Of a DNA stretch of 44,246 bases, positions 35,123 to 42,287 are shown one piece after another. Numbering within the stretch: position 1 is the stretch's first letter; each line of letters starts with the position of its first letter. Below the pieces are notes generated by a model. The model had not been told where the DNA came from, ran no database searches, and worked only from the letters and a program-made list of their open reading frames with translations. Source of the DNA: Deltaproteobacteria bacterium (GTDB lineage: Bacteria; Desulfobacterota; Desulfobulbia; Desulfobulbales; Desulfocapsaceae); contig JAPLJF010000013.1 of NCBI GenBank assembly GCA_026388715.1, positions 1-44,246 of the forward strand, given 5' to 3'. Both the position numbers and the translations under genes were made by a program.

Positions 35123-35182
35123 CGGCATAAGGAGCCGTAACGAAATGGTTAAGGATACACAGGAAATTTCGCAACGGCTCCT
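35123..35182. repeat. Palindromic repeat overlapping the queE start
   Basis: Arm aggagccgtaacgaaat (35130-35146) pairs with atttcgcaacggctcct (35166-35182) with two mismatches. The sequence from cggcataa through the first arm also matches 210-234 at the left of the window. The first arm carries both an AAGGAG ribosome binding site and the ATG of queE, and the second arm encodes residues 8-13. Confidence 0.8.
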
Positions 35183-35840
35183 AAATATCTCCGAGCTTTT
35201 TTATTCCATTCAGGGCGAGTCCACCTATGCCGGACTGCCCTGCGTCTTCATCAGGCTGTCCGGATGCAACCTGCGCTGTCATTACTGTGACGCCCGGTAC
35301 ACCTACGAAGAGGCCCATGCAGCCATGGCCCTTGACGTCATCCTCTCTTTTGTTGACGGCTATCCGGGGGCTCTGGTCGAGATCACCGGCGGCGAACCCC
35401 TGCTCCAGGAAAATGTCTTCCCGCTGATGGCGGAGCTTGTGGCCAGGAACCGGACCGTGCTGCTTGAGACCAACGGCTCGCTGCCGATCGCCACGGTTGC
35501 CCCGGAGGTGATTGTGGTCATGGATATCAAGACCCCGGACAGCGGGTCGGCAGACTCCCTGGCCGGCGGCAATATTGCCGCTGCAAGGGCCAGAAACAAA
35601 AACATCCCGGGCAGCTGTGAGATCAAATTCGTTCTGACCGGCAGAGATGATTATACCTGGGCGCGGGATCTGGTGAACCAACACGCCCTGAACGCAAGCG
35701 GCCCCGTCCTTTTCTCTCCGGCAAAAGGCCAACTCAGCCCGGCAGATCTGGCGGCCTGGATCCTCCAGGATCAACTGGCTGTCCGCCTGCAACTGCAATT
35801 GCACACCCTGATCTGGCCGCATCTGTCACGAGGGGTATAA
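35145..35840 (+). CDS. queE: 7-carboxy-7-deazaguanine synthase (QueE), start in a repeat
   Basis: Radical SAM enzyme that converts 6-carboxytetrahydropterin to 7-carboxy-7-deazaguanine, after QueD. The family core is present: ISELFYSIQGEST, then FIRLSGCNLRCHYCDARY with cluster ligands Cys41, Cys45 and Cys48, and EITGGEPLLQ. Length (231 aa) is normal. The only plausible start codon in frame is the ATG within a palindromic repeat, so residues 1-13 come from the repeat and the AAGGAG ten bases upstream does too. No queC or queF is nearby. Confidence 0.93.
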   Translation: MVKDTQEISQRLLNISELFYSIQGESTYAGLPCVFIRLSGCNLRCHYCDARYTYEEAHAAMALDVILSFVDGYPGALVEITGGEPLLQENVFPLMAELVARNRTVLLETNGSLPIATVAPEVIVVMDIKTPDSGSADSLAGGNIAAARARNKNIPGSCEIKFVLTGRDDYTWARDLVNQHALNASGPVLFSPAKGQLSPADLAAWILQDQLAVRLQLQLHTLIWPHLSRGV

Positions 35841-35882
35841 CACTCTCATTAACTTATCAAAAACACACCTTCAGGAACCATA

Positions 35883-36908
35883 ATGAAAAAAACAATCGCC
35901 GTGGAAGAGGCTGTGGGCATGGTCTTGCCCCATGATGTCACCGAGATCGTCAAAGACGGATTCAAGGGCCGCGCCTTCAAGAAAGGCCATATCATCAGGG
36001 CCGAAGATATTGACCACCTCAAACGTCTGGGCAAGGACAATATCTATGTCCTGCAACTGGGACCGGAAGAGATCCATGAGAATGAGGCCGCGGAAAAACT
36101 GGCCGCCGCCCTGATTGGTGACGGGGTCACCCGCTCGTCGGAACCGGTGGAGGGCAAGATTACCATCATCGCCGACCGCGACGGCCTGCTGAAGATCAAC
36201 GTCGACGCCCTCTACCGTTTCAACATGCTGGGCGAGGTGATGTGCTCCACCCTCCACACCAACACCCCGGTGAAAAAGGGCGAGACCATTGCCGGCACCC
36301 GCCTGATCCCCCTGATCTCCTCGCGGGCCCTGGTCGATGAGGCCGTGGCCATTGCCAGGGCCGGTGCCCCGGTGATTGAGGTCAAACCCCTGCGCCAGGC
36401 CAGGGCCGGTCTGATTATTACCGGCAATGAGGTCTTCCACGGACGGATCCAGGACAGGTTTGAGGCGGTTCTGCGCACCAAGCTCACGGCCCTGGGTTCG
36501 GAGGTGATCAAGGTCGTCTTTGCCCCGGACGACATCAGCAAGATCAGTGAGGCCATTCATAGCTGCATCGATGCGGGCGCCGACCTGATCATCACCAGCG
36601 GCGGCATGTCAGTTGACCCCGACGATGTGACCCGCATGGGCATCAAAGAGGCCGGGGCCACCGATACGGTCTATGGCTCGCCGGTGCTGCCGGGCGCCAT
36701 GTTTCTCAGCGGCCGGATCGGAGATATCCCCGTCCTGGGCCTGCCTGCCTGCGGCATGTTTCACAAGATCACGATCTTTGATCTCATCCTGCCCCGCATT
36801 TTGACCGGTGAGCGCATCGGCCGGGAGGAATTTGCCCGCATGGGCCATGGCGGACTCTGCCGCAATTGCAAAAATTGCCAGTACCCTATCTGCAATTTCG
36901 GTAAATAA
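35883..36908 (+). CDS. MoeA/MoaB-like molybdopterin-binding protein with C-terminal Cys cluster
   Basis: A 341-aa protein with a molybdopterin-binding fold (MoCF_biosynth) in the second half: LIITGNEVFHGRIQDRF, then DLIITSGGMSVDPDD and GSPVLPGAMFLSG. The N-terminal half (VGMVLPHDVTEIVKDGFKG, AFKKGHIIR) is like the SAF-type or MoeA start. The C-terminus adds Cys326, Cys329, Cys332 and Cys337 in CRNCKNCQYPIC, a likely metal or Fe-S site not found in E. coli MoeA. Similar stand-alone proteins are frequent in anaerobes; the role in molybdenum or tungsten cofactor handling is inferred. Confidence 0.82.
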   Translation: MKKTIAVEEAVGMVLPHDVTEIVKDGFKGRAFKKGHIIRAEDIDHLKRLGKDNIYVLQLGPEEIHENEAAEKLAAALIGDGVTRSSEPVEGKITIIADRDGLLKINVDALYRFNMLGEVMCSTLHTNTPVKKGETIAGTRLIPLISSRALVDEAVAIARAGAPVIEVKPLRQARAGLIITGNEVFHGRIQDRFEAVLRTKLTALGSEVIKVVFAPDDISKISEAIHSCIDAGADLIITSGGMSVDPDDVTRMGIKEAGATDTVYGSPVLPGAMFLSGRIGDIPVLGLPACGMFHKITIFDLILPRILTGERIGREEFARMGHGGLCRNCKNCQYPICNFGK

Positions 36909-36945
36909 AATTTAAGGGAACCTTGAGATAAGGTTCCCTTAAATT
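36909..36945. terminator. Perfect 16-bp hairpin, bidirectional terminator candidate
   Basis: AATTTAAGGGAACCTT and its exact complement enclose a GAGAT loop immediately after the MoeA-like stop. AT-rich ends give T-rich flanks, especially on the minus strand (TTTTATTTAC), so it could terminate both the MoeA-like gene and the rlo genes running toward it. Confidence 0.6.
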
Positions 36946-36974
36946 ACGAATAAATAAATAAATGCTAATGACAC

Positions 36975-37026
36975 CTTTAACAAAGTTTGCGGGAATAACT
37001 CCCCAACTGTGAACTCAACGTTGGTC
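36975..37026 (+). other. Weak attC-like site (left edge of cassette array)
   Basis: The right half GTGAACTCAACGTTGG shares 14 bases, GTGAACTCAACGTT, with the attC ending at 41318, and inner arms AGTTTGCGGG and CCCCAACT can pair. The left core box (CTTTAAC) is a poor match to RYYYAAC, so this may be a degraded site. Confidence 0.4.
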
Positions 37027-37035
37027 ACTCCCACA

Positions 37036-37632
37036 TTAAACAGAATTTTCGTTCAATTTTTGAACTAAAAGATGAACGTTAGTTGATGGGTTATCATTTG
37101 AGGGGTTATGAATGGCGTAGGAATTGAGCAGATTAATAGCGTTATTTATTGCTGTATCTTGCAAATGGAGAAGATGATCATACATATTAGAATCATTCTT
37201 TTTGTACGGGAATCCAAGTCGATCTGTTAACATTTTCTTATATTGTTTTCTGCTTGTTGCCGCATCATGAAAATAAAAATGCAACAAGTACCAAATCTCA
37301 AAAGCTTCATTTGAGTATGCAACATGTATATTGTTGTTTCTTGCTAATAATAAAGCATTGTTGAAATTATGGACCGGGAAAGAATCGCGGTCAAAAACAC
37401 ACCATACCTCATCGTAAGATATTCTCTCGTTATCTCTTAATTCAATAGCTTTTTTTACAAGACTTTCTGTGTTAGCTCCAAAGCCAATAACATCGAAAAC
37501 CTTCTTTAATACCCGAAAGCCGCTAAAATAATTTGGTTCTGTTTTTTCGCCTTCACAGACAATAAGAAAATTCTTACGGACAAGTTTGAAGTTTTTCCTT
37601 CGTTTGAGATTGCTAAAACTTTTTTGACGCAT
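37036..37632 (-). CDS. rloB: RloB-like TOPRIM-type protein (AbiLii-like)
   Basis: RloB-family protein of 198 aa, a putative nuclease effector paired with an RloA ATPase in phage-resistance (AbiL-like) or restriction-linked loci. The N-terminal IVCEGEKTEPNYF carries the TOPRIM-like Glu (EGEKTE, residues 27-32) and the second acidic motif is WCVFDRDSF (Asp81 and Asp83). The C-terminal half contains SNEAFEIWYLLHF, also typical. It starts three bases after the rloA stop with GGGAG upstream, so they form an operon. Codon use is AT-rich, unlike flanking chromosomal genes, consistent with transfer. Confidence 0.85.
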   Translation of the reverse strand: MRQKSFSNLKRRKNFKLVRKNFLIVCEGEKTEPNYFSGFRVLKKVFDVIGFGANTESLVKKAIELRDNERISYDEVWCVFDRDSFPVHNFNNALLLARNNNIHVAYSNEAFEIWYLLHFYFHDAATSRKQYKKMLTDRLGFPYKKNDSNMYDHLLHLQDTAINNAINLLNSYAIHNPSNDNPSTNVHLLVQKLNENSV

Positions 37633-37635
37633 GTT

Positions 37636-38907
37636 TCAATCTCCCAAACGTTGCAGACCACCCAAAAAAGGAATAGCCCCATATTTTCCAGCAATGTAAT
37701 CTTTCTCAAAAGAAGCATCGTTTCTGACTTTAAAATCTACCAATGAATATAAGTCAGTGGCTCCATATTTGTTTTTTTCCATAAACCACACTTGGTCTCT
37801 GCGAAAAAATTTATTATCGAGAAGATTTGTATCATGAGTTGCAAATATCAACTGAGCATTTTTGGGGTTTAGGCGCTTATCATGAAACATTTGCACAATT
37901 GTTTGAGTAATTATTGGGTGAAACCTGGCATCTAATTCATCAACGAACAAAACCAAACCGTTCGTTAGAACATCTAATAATGGGCCAGAAAAAGAAAATG
38001 CTTTTTGAGTGCCATCAGATTCGTTACTATCTAAATCAAACAGTACATCGTCAATGTGCTCATTGTTATCATTAAACTTTTTGTGGGTAGTAAATACAGT
38101 AGTTCTATCCCCCCCTTGCTCCAATAATAATTTTTGTAAAGGTTCGGGGAAGCCTTTAGGTAATGAATCTGCGGTGATCGAAGTATGTTTTACATTTAAA
38201 CCTGAAATACCAAAATCAAATTCACGGATAAAATCCAAAATTTTGTTTTTTGTCTCAGGGTTTTCTAGCTGTTTTTCTGTATAATGCCTATAACCTAAAT
38301 CACTAAGTCCGGATATTACTCCACAATCTTTGAACCATTTAAGTATTTCTGTCGATATTTTCCCATTCCATTGGGCACAAGCAGATAAAAATAGGGCATT
38401 TTGTCTTGTTTTTAATTCTAAGCCTTTACCTTCAGAAAATGTACCTTTAGGTGATATCTCTTCTTTCGTTCTATAAAAAAGATTGGTTTCCCTATCTTTC
38501 GCACGATATAGCCATTCTGAATGGATTATATTTTTGTCAATTTCAAACCCATATCTATATCTTGTATCATTAATAACAAAAATAATTTCAAAGAATGATG
38601 GCAGTTTTTCTGTAGAGGTACTTAGTTTGTAGTTCTCGACTCTAATTTCTTCCGTAGCCTGAGTTTCTTTAGAAGAATTGATTACAAAATCACGCATAAA
38701 GACTATTGCTTTGATAAAGTTGCTTTTCCCGCTAGCATTTGAGCCATATAACGCCGCTGCCTTCACCAAATTTATGGATTTTTTATAATTAAAAATATTG
38801 GATTCATCTAACTCTTTATTTTTAGATATTAAATTAGCTGCCACCATGCTAAAAGTAACAATATCTTTAAAAGATTTATAATTACCTACGCTAAATTCTA
38901 TCAACAT
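37636..38907 (-). CDS. rloA: RloA-like AAA family ATPase (AbiLi-like)
   Basis: ATPase of the RloA/AbiLi type (COG1106-like, SMC/OLD-like fold), proposed sensor and energy partner of RloB in abortive infection. The N-terminal MLIEFSVGNYKSFKD is characteristic; Walker A is GSNASGKS (residues 55-62) and Walker B is LVLFVDELDARFHP, followed by QLIFATHDTNLL. At 423 aa it is complete. The start MLIEFSVG is chosen; other in-frame ATGs lie 3 and 14 codons upstream. AT-rich composition matches rloB. Its orientation is opposite to the other cassettes. Confidence 0.85.
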   Translation of the reverse strand: MLIEFSVGNYKSFKDIVTFSMVAANLISKNKELDESNIFNYKKSINLVKAAALYGSNASGKSNFIKAIVFMRDFVINSSKETQATEEIRVENYKLSTSTEKLPSFFEIIFVINDTRYRYGFEIDKNIIHSEWLYRAKDRETNLFYRTKEEISPKGTFSEGKGLELKTRQNALFLSACAQWNGKISTEILKWFKDCGVISGLSDLGYRHYTEKQLENPETKNKILDFIREFDFGISGLNVKHTSITADSLPKGFPEPLQKLLLEQGGDRTTVFTTHKKFNDNNEHIDDVLFDLDSNESDGTQKAFSFSGPLLDVLTNGLVLFVDELDARFHPIITQTIVQMFHDKRLNPKNAQLIFATHDTNLLDNKFFRRDQVWFMEKNKYGATDLYSLVDFKVRNDASFEKDYIAGKYGAIPFLGGLQRLGD

Positions 38908-39062
38908 AGCAATCACCATTTTAAGTTGCATAATTTGTGAAAAAGTCACACAAAATTAGAATAGCAGGCAAAACATCCCTTTGCAAATAAAAAAATGGCC
39001 AACCAAGCACTTGAGTGGACGCGGTGAACTTTAGAGTATATCAAGGGTCAGAGTGAAATTAA

Positions 39063-39115
39063 ACCCAACGCTGACAGCGGTAACAACCCCGCTGCAGGTT
39101 AGCGCCCCGTTAAGC
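39063..39115 (+). other. attC-like site before the YdjM cassette (degenerate)
   Basis: ACCCAAC at the left and GTTAAGC at the right fit the core-box consensus, and CAGCGG pairs with CCGCTG around an 8-base loop. The arms between stem and core boxes are unequal (5 and 14 bases), unlike a standard attC. The preceding stretch 38990-39060 also has attC-like pieces, so a fused or damaged site is possible. Confidence 0.45.
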
Positions 39116-39138
39116 CCAAGCGAGAAAAGGAGGAATTA

Positions 39139-39690
39139 GTGCCAACATTCATTGGACATGCGGTGGCAGGAATAACTTTGGGTTTGACAATTTCTCAGAA
39201 ACAGCAATGGCTAAGGATTGGAATCCTGTCCATCCTCTGCTCAGTTGCCCCGGATATCGACGCAATCGGATTTAAGCTTGGCATACCGTATCAACACTGG
39301 CTTGGTCATCGCGGGTTTTCTCACAGCATTGTCTTTGCTGCCGCTCTTGGCTTGATAGCCTCTTTGTTCGTTCAGGAGAAGTCAACAAAGAGAAGGTGCC
39401 TTCTTTTCGGATTGTTATTCGCAAGTGGGCTTGTACATGACGTCCTCGATGCCATGACCAACGGAGGTCTCGGAATTGCGTTCTTTTCTCCATTCAGCAA
39501 CAGCAGGTACTTTCTCCCGTGGCGGCCGATTGAGGTATCACCACTCAGCCTGAGACGATTCCTCACGCCCAGAGGCATTAGTGTCATGAAAAGTGAATTC
39601 GTTTGGGTTATGGTGCCGTCACTCTGTTTCATGGCGCTAACGGCATGGTACAGAATGGAAAAATGGTATAGAAAGGATAGAGAGGCTTAA
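39139..39690 (+). CDS. YdjM-family membrane metal-dependent hydrolase, cassette gene
   Basis: A 183-aa integral membrane protein with the YdjM/LexA-regulated putative hydrolase pattern: an N-terminal IGHAVAGI, SVAPDIDAIGF, WLGHRGFSHSIVF and GLVHDVLDAMTNGG. The Asp and His residues in these motifs are the likely metal ligands. Reaction unknown. The GTG start has AAGGAGG five bases upstream. The stop TAA lies within the left core box of the following attC, as expected for a cassette-encoded gene. Confidence 0.82.
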   Translation: MPTFIGHAVAGITLGLTISQKQQWLRIGILSILCSVAPDIDAIGFKLGIPYQHWLGHRGFSHSIVFAAALGLIASLFVQEKSTKRRCLLFGLLFASGLVHDVLDAMTNGGLGIAFFSPFSNSRYFLPWRPIEVSPLSLRRFLTPRGISVMKSEFVWVMVPSLCFMALTAWYRMEKWYRKDREA

Positions 39691-39747
39691 CTATGCGCTG
39701 CAGTGGATCGCTGAAAAAGCCGGCTCCCACTGAGCTCGGCGTTAGGC
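39685..39747 (+). other. attC recombination site
   Basis: Core boxes GCTTAAC and GTTAGGC fit RYYYAAC and GTTRRRY and are nearly complementary. Inner arms GCGCTGCAGTGG and CCCACTGAGCTC pair apart from a small mismatch and one unpaired G, the extrahelical base expected of attC. Total length of 63 bases is normal. This is the clearest folded attC in the array. Confidence 0.82.
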
Positions 39748-39763
39748 CCATAGAGGACCAATA

Positions 39764-40312
39764 ATGATTATATCAGAAAAACTCTGGCAAGAATATCATG
39801 TAAAGCTTCGAGCATTTGTTCGGAGCAAAGTTTCTGATGATGCTACGAGCGATGACATTCTTCAGAATGTGTTTTTGAAAATGCATTCCGGTTTGGCTTC
39901 CTTAAAGGACAAGACAAAGCTGAAAAGTTGGCTCTACCAAATTGCACGTAATGCTATCATCGATTATTTCAGGTCGCAGAATCCTACCGTAGATATTCCT
40001 GAGTGGTTTTCACAACCCGAAATTGATGCCAGAGAAAAGGCCATACAAGAGTTGTCGGAATGCCTGCAACCCATGATACAACAGTTGCCCGATAATTATC
40101 GGGAGGCAGTCATTCTTTCTGAATTAAAAGGATTGACGCAGAAGGAAGTTGCCAAAATGCAGGGCACTTCGCTTTCTGGCGCCAAATCCCGAGTACAAAG
40201 AGGGCGTACCCTTTTGAAAAATATGCTGGAAGAATGCTGCCGGCTTGAGTTCGACCATAGTGGCCGGCTCTCTAATTACGAACGAAAGGGCGGAGCTTGT
40301 GAAAAATGTTGA
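39764..40312 (+). CDS. sigZ: SigZ-type sigma-70 family RNA polymerase sigma factor
   Basis: A 182-aa ECF-like sigma factor. Region 2 contains DDATSDDILQNVFLKMHSGL, then KLKSWLYQIARNAIIDYFR, and region 4 is LPDNYREAVILSELKGLTQK with an EVAKMQGTSLSGAKSRVQRG helix. The tail after the last helix, with CC and a final CEKC, is of the kind found in SigZ proteins. No anti-sigma gene is adjacent. It is followed by arsM with no attC between, so both share one cassette; it may drive its own cassette's expression. Confidence 0.85.
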   Translation: MIISEKLWQEYHVKLRAFVRSKVSDDATSDDILQNVFLKMHSGLASLKDKTKLKSWLYQIARNAIIDYFRSQNPTVDIPEWFSQPEIDAREKAIQELSECLQPMIQQLPDNYREAVILSELKGLTQKEVAKMQGTSLSGAKSRVQRGRTLLKNMLEECCRLEFDHSGRLSNYERKGGACEKC

Positions 40313-40408
40313 CCACCGGATACCGATTGTTTGCGTCTTTTTTGGTTTTTTTCCGTCTATAAGGTGAGCGTTGCTCATAAACCCTTAAACCCTATAGAGG
40401 AGATTCAA

Positions 40409-41215
40409 ATGGACAAACAAAAAAATGACAAAATTCGCAGTGCGGTTCGGGAAAATTACGGAAAAGTTGCAACATCAGGGATGGCCGGTTGTGGTTGTTC
40501 ACCCTCATCCTGTTGTGGAACACCCAATAATGTAACGGCAGCGGATATTTCGCTTGGCTTGGGTTATTCCGGCAAGGATATGACTGCTGTGCCGGAAGGA
40601 GCGAACATGGGGCTTGGGTGCGGCAATCCGCAGGCCATCGCCTCCTTGCAACCCGGCGAAACAGTGCTCGATCTCGGTAGCGGCGGTGGATTCGACTGTT
40701 TCCTGGCAGCACAGGCCGTCGGAGACAAGGGACATGTCATCGGCGTTGACATGACGCCGGAAATGATCACCAAGTCCCGCCGGAACGCGGAGAATACCGG
40801 TTTCGGGAACGTCGATTTTCGACTGGGAGAGCTGGAAAACCTTCCGATTGCCGATGGGATTGTTGATGTCATCATTTCGAATTGTGTGATCAACCTTTCT
40901 CCTGAAAAAGAAAGGGTTTTCAGCGAGGCTTTTCGCGTTTTGAAGCCGGGTGGACGGCTGGCGATTTCCGATGTTGTTGCCACCGCTGAACTGCCCGATA
41001 ACCTTAAGAAAGATATGAGGTTCCACACCGGATGTATAGCGGGTGCATCCCCTGTCCGGGAGCTCGAGTCTATGTTGCATCAAACTGGATTTGAGAACAT
41101 ACAGATCAAACCAAAAGCTGAAAGTCGCACATTTATCCGAGACTGGATGCCGGGAAGCAAGATTGAGGACTATGTGGTTTCGGCAACTATTGAGGCCGTA
41201 AAACCATTGACCTAA
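40409..41215 (+). CDS. arsM: Arsenite S-adenosylmethionine methyltransferase
   Basis: Methylates As(III) to methylated arsenicals with SAM. The SAM-binding motif ETVLDLGSGGGFDCFLAA is clear; the arsenite-binding cysteines are represented by Cys in SNCVINLS and HTGCIAGA, plus the N-terminal GCGCSPSSCCG cluster. The overall order matches prokaryotic ArsM (268 aa here). The ATG has GAGGAG upstream; the open frame extends 26 codons further but overlaps the intergenic T-rich stretch. The stop TAA lies in the left core box of the next attC. No arsR, arsC or arsenite pump is adjacent. Confidence 0.92.
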   Translation: MDKQKNDKIRSAVRENYGKVATSGMAGCGCSPSSCCGTPNNVTAADISLGLGYSGKDMTAVPEGANMGLGCGNPQAIASLQPGETVLDLGSGGGFDCFLAAQAVGDKGHVIGVDMTPEMITKSRRNAENTGFGNVDFRLGELENLPIADGIVDVIISNCVINLSPEKERVFSEAFRVLKPGGRLAISDVVATAELPDNLKKDMRFHTGCIAGASPVRELESMLHQTGFENIQIKPKAESRTFIRDWMPGSKIEDYVVSATIEAVKPLT

Positions 41216-41318
41216 CATCTATATAGCCTCCGGTTGTCAAGAAATAAAAGCTAACGGGGTCAGGCTTTCAAGTTGACAAGTTTAAGCTTGACCCAGGCCG
41301 GTGAACTCAACGTTAGGA
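41210..41318 (+). other. attC recombination site, long form
   Basis: Core boxes ACCTAAC and GTTAGGA are complementary over six bases (CCTAAC/GTTAGG). Inside, CCGG and GTCAAG pair with CTTGAC and CCGG, enclosing a long variable loop that itself contains inverted repeats. The 109-base length is within the usual range. The arsM stop falls in the left core box. Confidence 0.65.
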
Positions 41319-41370
41319 ATTTAAGCGCCAATCCTAAGATTGGCAAAAATCAATGCAGGTCGGAGGGAGA

Positions 41371-41703
41371 GTGGCGCGTAAAGAATCGGCAATAAATTCT
41401 TTCTGTGCCTGGGATGGTGAAACGTTGGTGCTCAATATTCTCGGTAAACCCAGCGCCAAAAAGGATGCTATCGGCAAGGCCAAAGGTGATCAGCTCAAAG
41501 TGAGTGTCACTGCCTCGCCAGTGGCAGGCAAAGCAACCGATCATATGGTCCGATTCCTGGCCAAAGAATTCGGGGTGACAGCCAAGGATATTGAAGTTGT
41601 GTTTGGCAGATTCAATGTCAATAAACAACTGCGCATTCAATCGCCGAAGAAACTGCCCTCTGTAATCAGCAAACATTTATTCCCGGAAGTAAAAAAGGCC
41701 TGA
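41371..41703 (+). CDS. DUF167 family protein, cassette gene
   Basis: A 110-aa YggU/DUF167-type protein: LVLNILGKPSAKKDAI followed by KVSVTASPVAGKATDHMVRFLAKEF, and later FGRFNVNKQLRI in place of the family's GxxSRxK motif. Function of the family is unknown. The GTG start has GGAGG five bases upstream and is preferred over an ATG six codons earlier. The stop lies within the left core box of the terminal attC. Such housekeeping-like genes are usually chromosomal, so its cassette location is noteworthy. Confidence 0.82.
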   Translation: MARKESAINSFCAWDGETLVLNILGKPSAKKDAIGKAKGDQLKVSVTASPVAGKATDHMVRFLAKEFGVTAKDIEVVFGRFNVNKQLRIQSPKKLPSVISKHLFPEVKKA

Positions 41704-41759
41704 CAATTCGTTCCAGCCGAAGCCGATTCGCGCTGTTCGGCTGAGCTCAAACGTTACCA
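41698..41759 (+). other. attC recombination site, terminal
   Basis: The site reads GCCTGAC, then AATTCGTTCCAGCCGAA, a 14-base loop, TTCGGCTGAGCTCAAAC and GTTACCA. CAGCCGAA and TTCGGCTG pair perfectly. The left arm closely follows the well-known aadA-type attC. The right core box is GTTACCA, off the GTTRRRY consensus, as expected of the last junction of an array. Confidence 0.82.
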
Positions 41760-41792
41760 AGATCAATATACCTCCTATAAATACTGACTTAA

Positions 41793-41912
41793 CCGGCATC
41801 ACCTAGCCGCTTTTCTTTCGAGGAAGGCGTTGTCAGTAATGCCGCGATCATTGCCGACCTTTACGCCCTGTTCAAAAAGCACGGGTTAAATCCCGGCGAT
41901 TTCAAGAAATAG
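41793..41912 (+). pseudogene. Possible C-terminal gene remnant
   Basis: A 39-codon open stretch ending TAG reads like a protein C-terminus (FEEGVVSNAAIIADLYALF, then KKHGLNPGDFKK) but has no start. It follows the array directly. Not recognised; it may be the end of a gene cut by the array. Apart from this and the repeats that follow, 41760-42447 has no gene. Confidence 0.35.
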
Positions 41913-41941
41913 CCCTCCTCTGCCAGACACTTTCCTCTAAC

Positions 41942-42226
41942 ATGAAGGGAAATCCATACACGCCGTACACCTTACTTAATTACCACAGTTGTCTTCTGTT
42001 TATGTACTGTGGGCAGGGTTTTTCCTGAAAGGATAACCCTGCCTACACTGGCATCCTGAGATCGGCAGCAGCTCGACTTTCTATATGAAGGAAAATCCAT
42101 ACATTCCACATAACCTGCTTAATTAGCGCAGTTGTCTCCCCGTTTGCGAGCCGTGAGCGGGCTCCCCTTGAAGGAAAAACCATACACTTATCATGTTTTC
42201 AGAAATCGGTAGCAGCTCAATCATTT
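41942..42226 (+). repeat. Degenerate tandem repeat of about 143 bases, two units
   Basis: Units start at 41942 and 42085. Each opens with ATGAAGG followed by AAATCCATACA, has CTTAATTA then CAGTTGTCT at the same offset, and closes with ATCGG(C/T)AGCAGCTC. A third copy of the opening block, GAAGGAAAAACCATACA, lies at 42169. Middles differ. The first unit contains a strong hairpin (42012-42043). Confidence 0.65.
42012..42043 (+). terminator. Hairpin inside the first tandem repeat unit
   Basis: GGCAGGGTT and AACCCTGCC form a perfect 9-bp stem, with CCT/AGG extending it inward. No T-run follows, so termination is unproven; it may instead be a structural or regulatory element. Confidence 0.3.
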
Positions 42227-42270
42227 GTTTTTTCACACAAAATCAATGTGTTGCCTATTTGATGAGGATG

Positions 42271-42287
42271 TGGCATCCATTTTGCTT
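42271..42287 (+). promoter_or_regulatory. Sigma-54 (-24/-12) promoter for the cytochrome gene
   Basis: TGGCATCCATTTTGCTT matches the consensus TGGCAC-N5-TTGCA/T, with GG and GC separated by ten bases. It would give a start near 42298 and a 5' leader of about 150 bases. It requires an enhancer-binding activator, not seen nearby. Confidence 0.6.

Larger units (their letters stand above)
37021..41753. mobile_element. Integron gene-cassette array without a visible integrase
   Basis: Genes in this stretch are separated by attC or attC-like sites with core boxes matching RYYYAAC and GTTRRRY, in several cases with the gene's stop codon inside the left core box, as is typical of cassettes. Four units are seen: rloAB (antisense), a YdjM-type gene, sigZ-arsM and a DUF167 gene. 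No intI gene lies in the window, so this is an orphan array or a distal part of a larger integron. Confidence 0.65.

Noticed and set aside
40313..40408. attC between sigZ and arsM
   Set aside because: No core boxes or foldable arms; T-rich spacer only, so the two genes are treated as one cassette.
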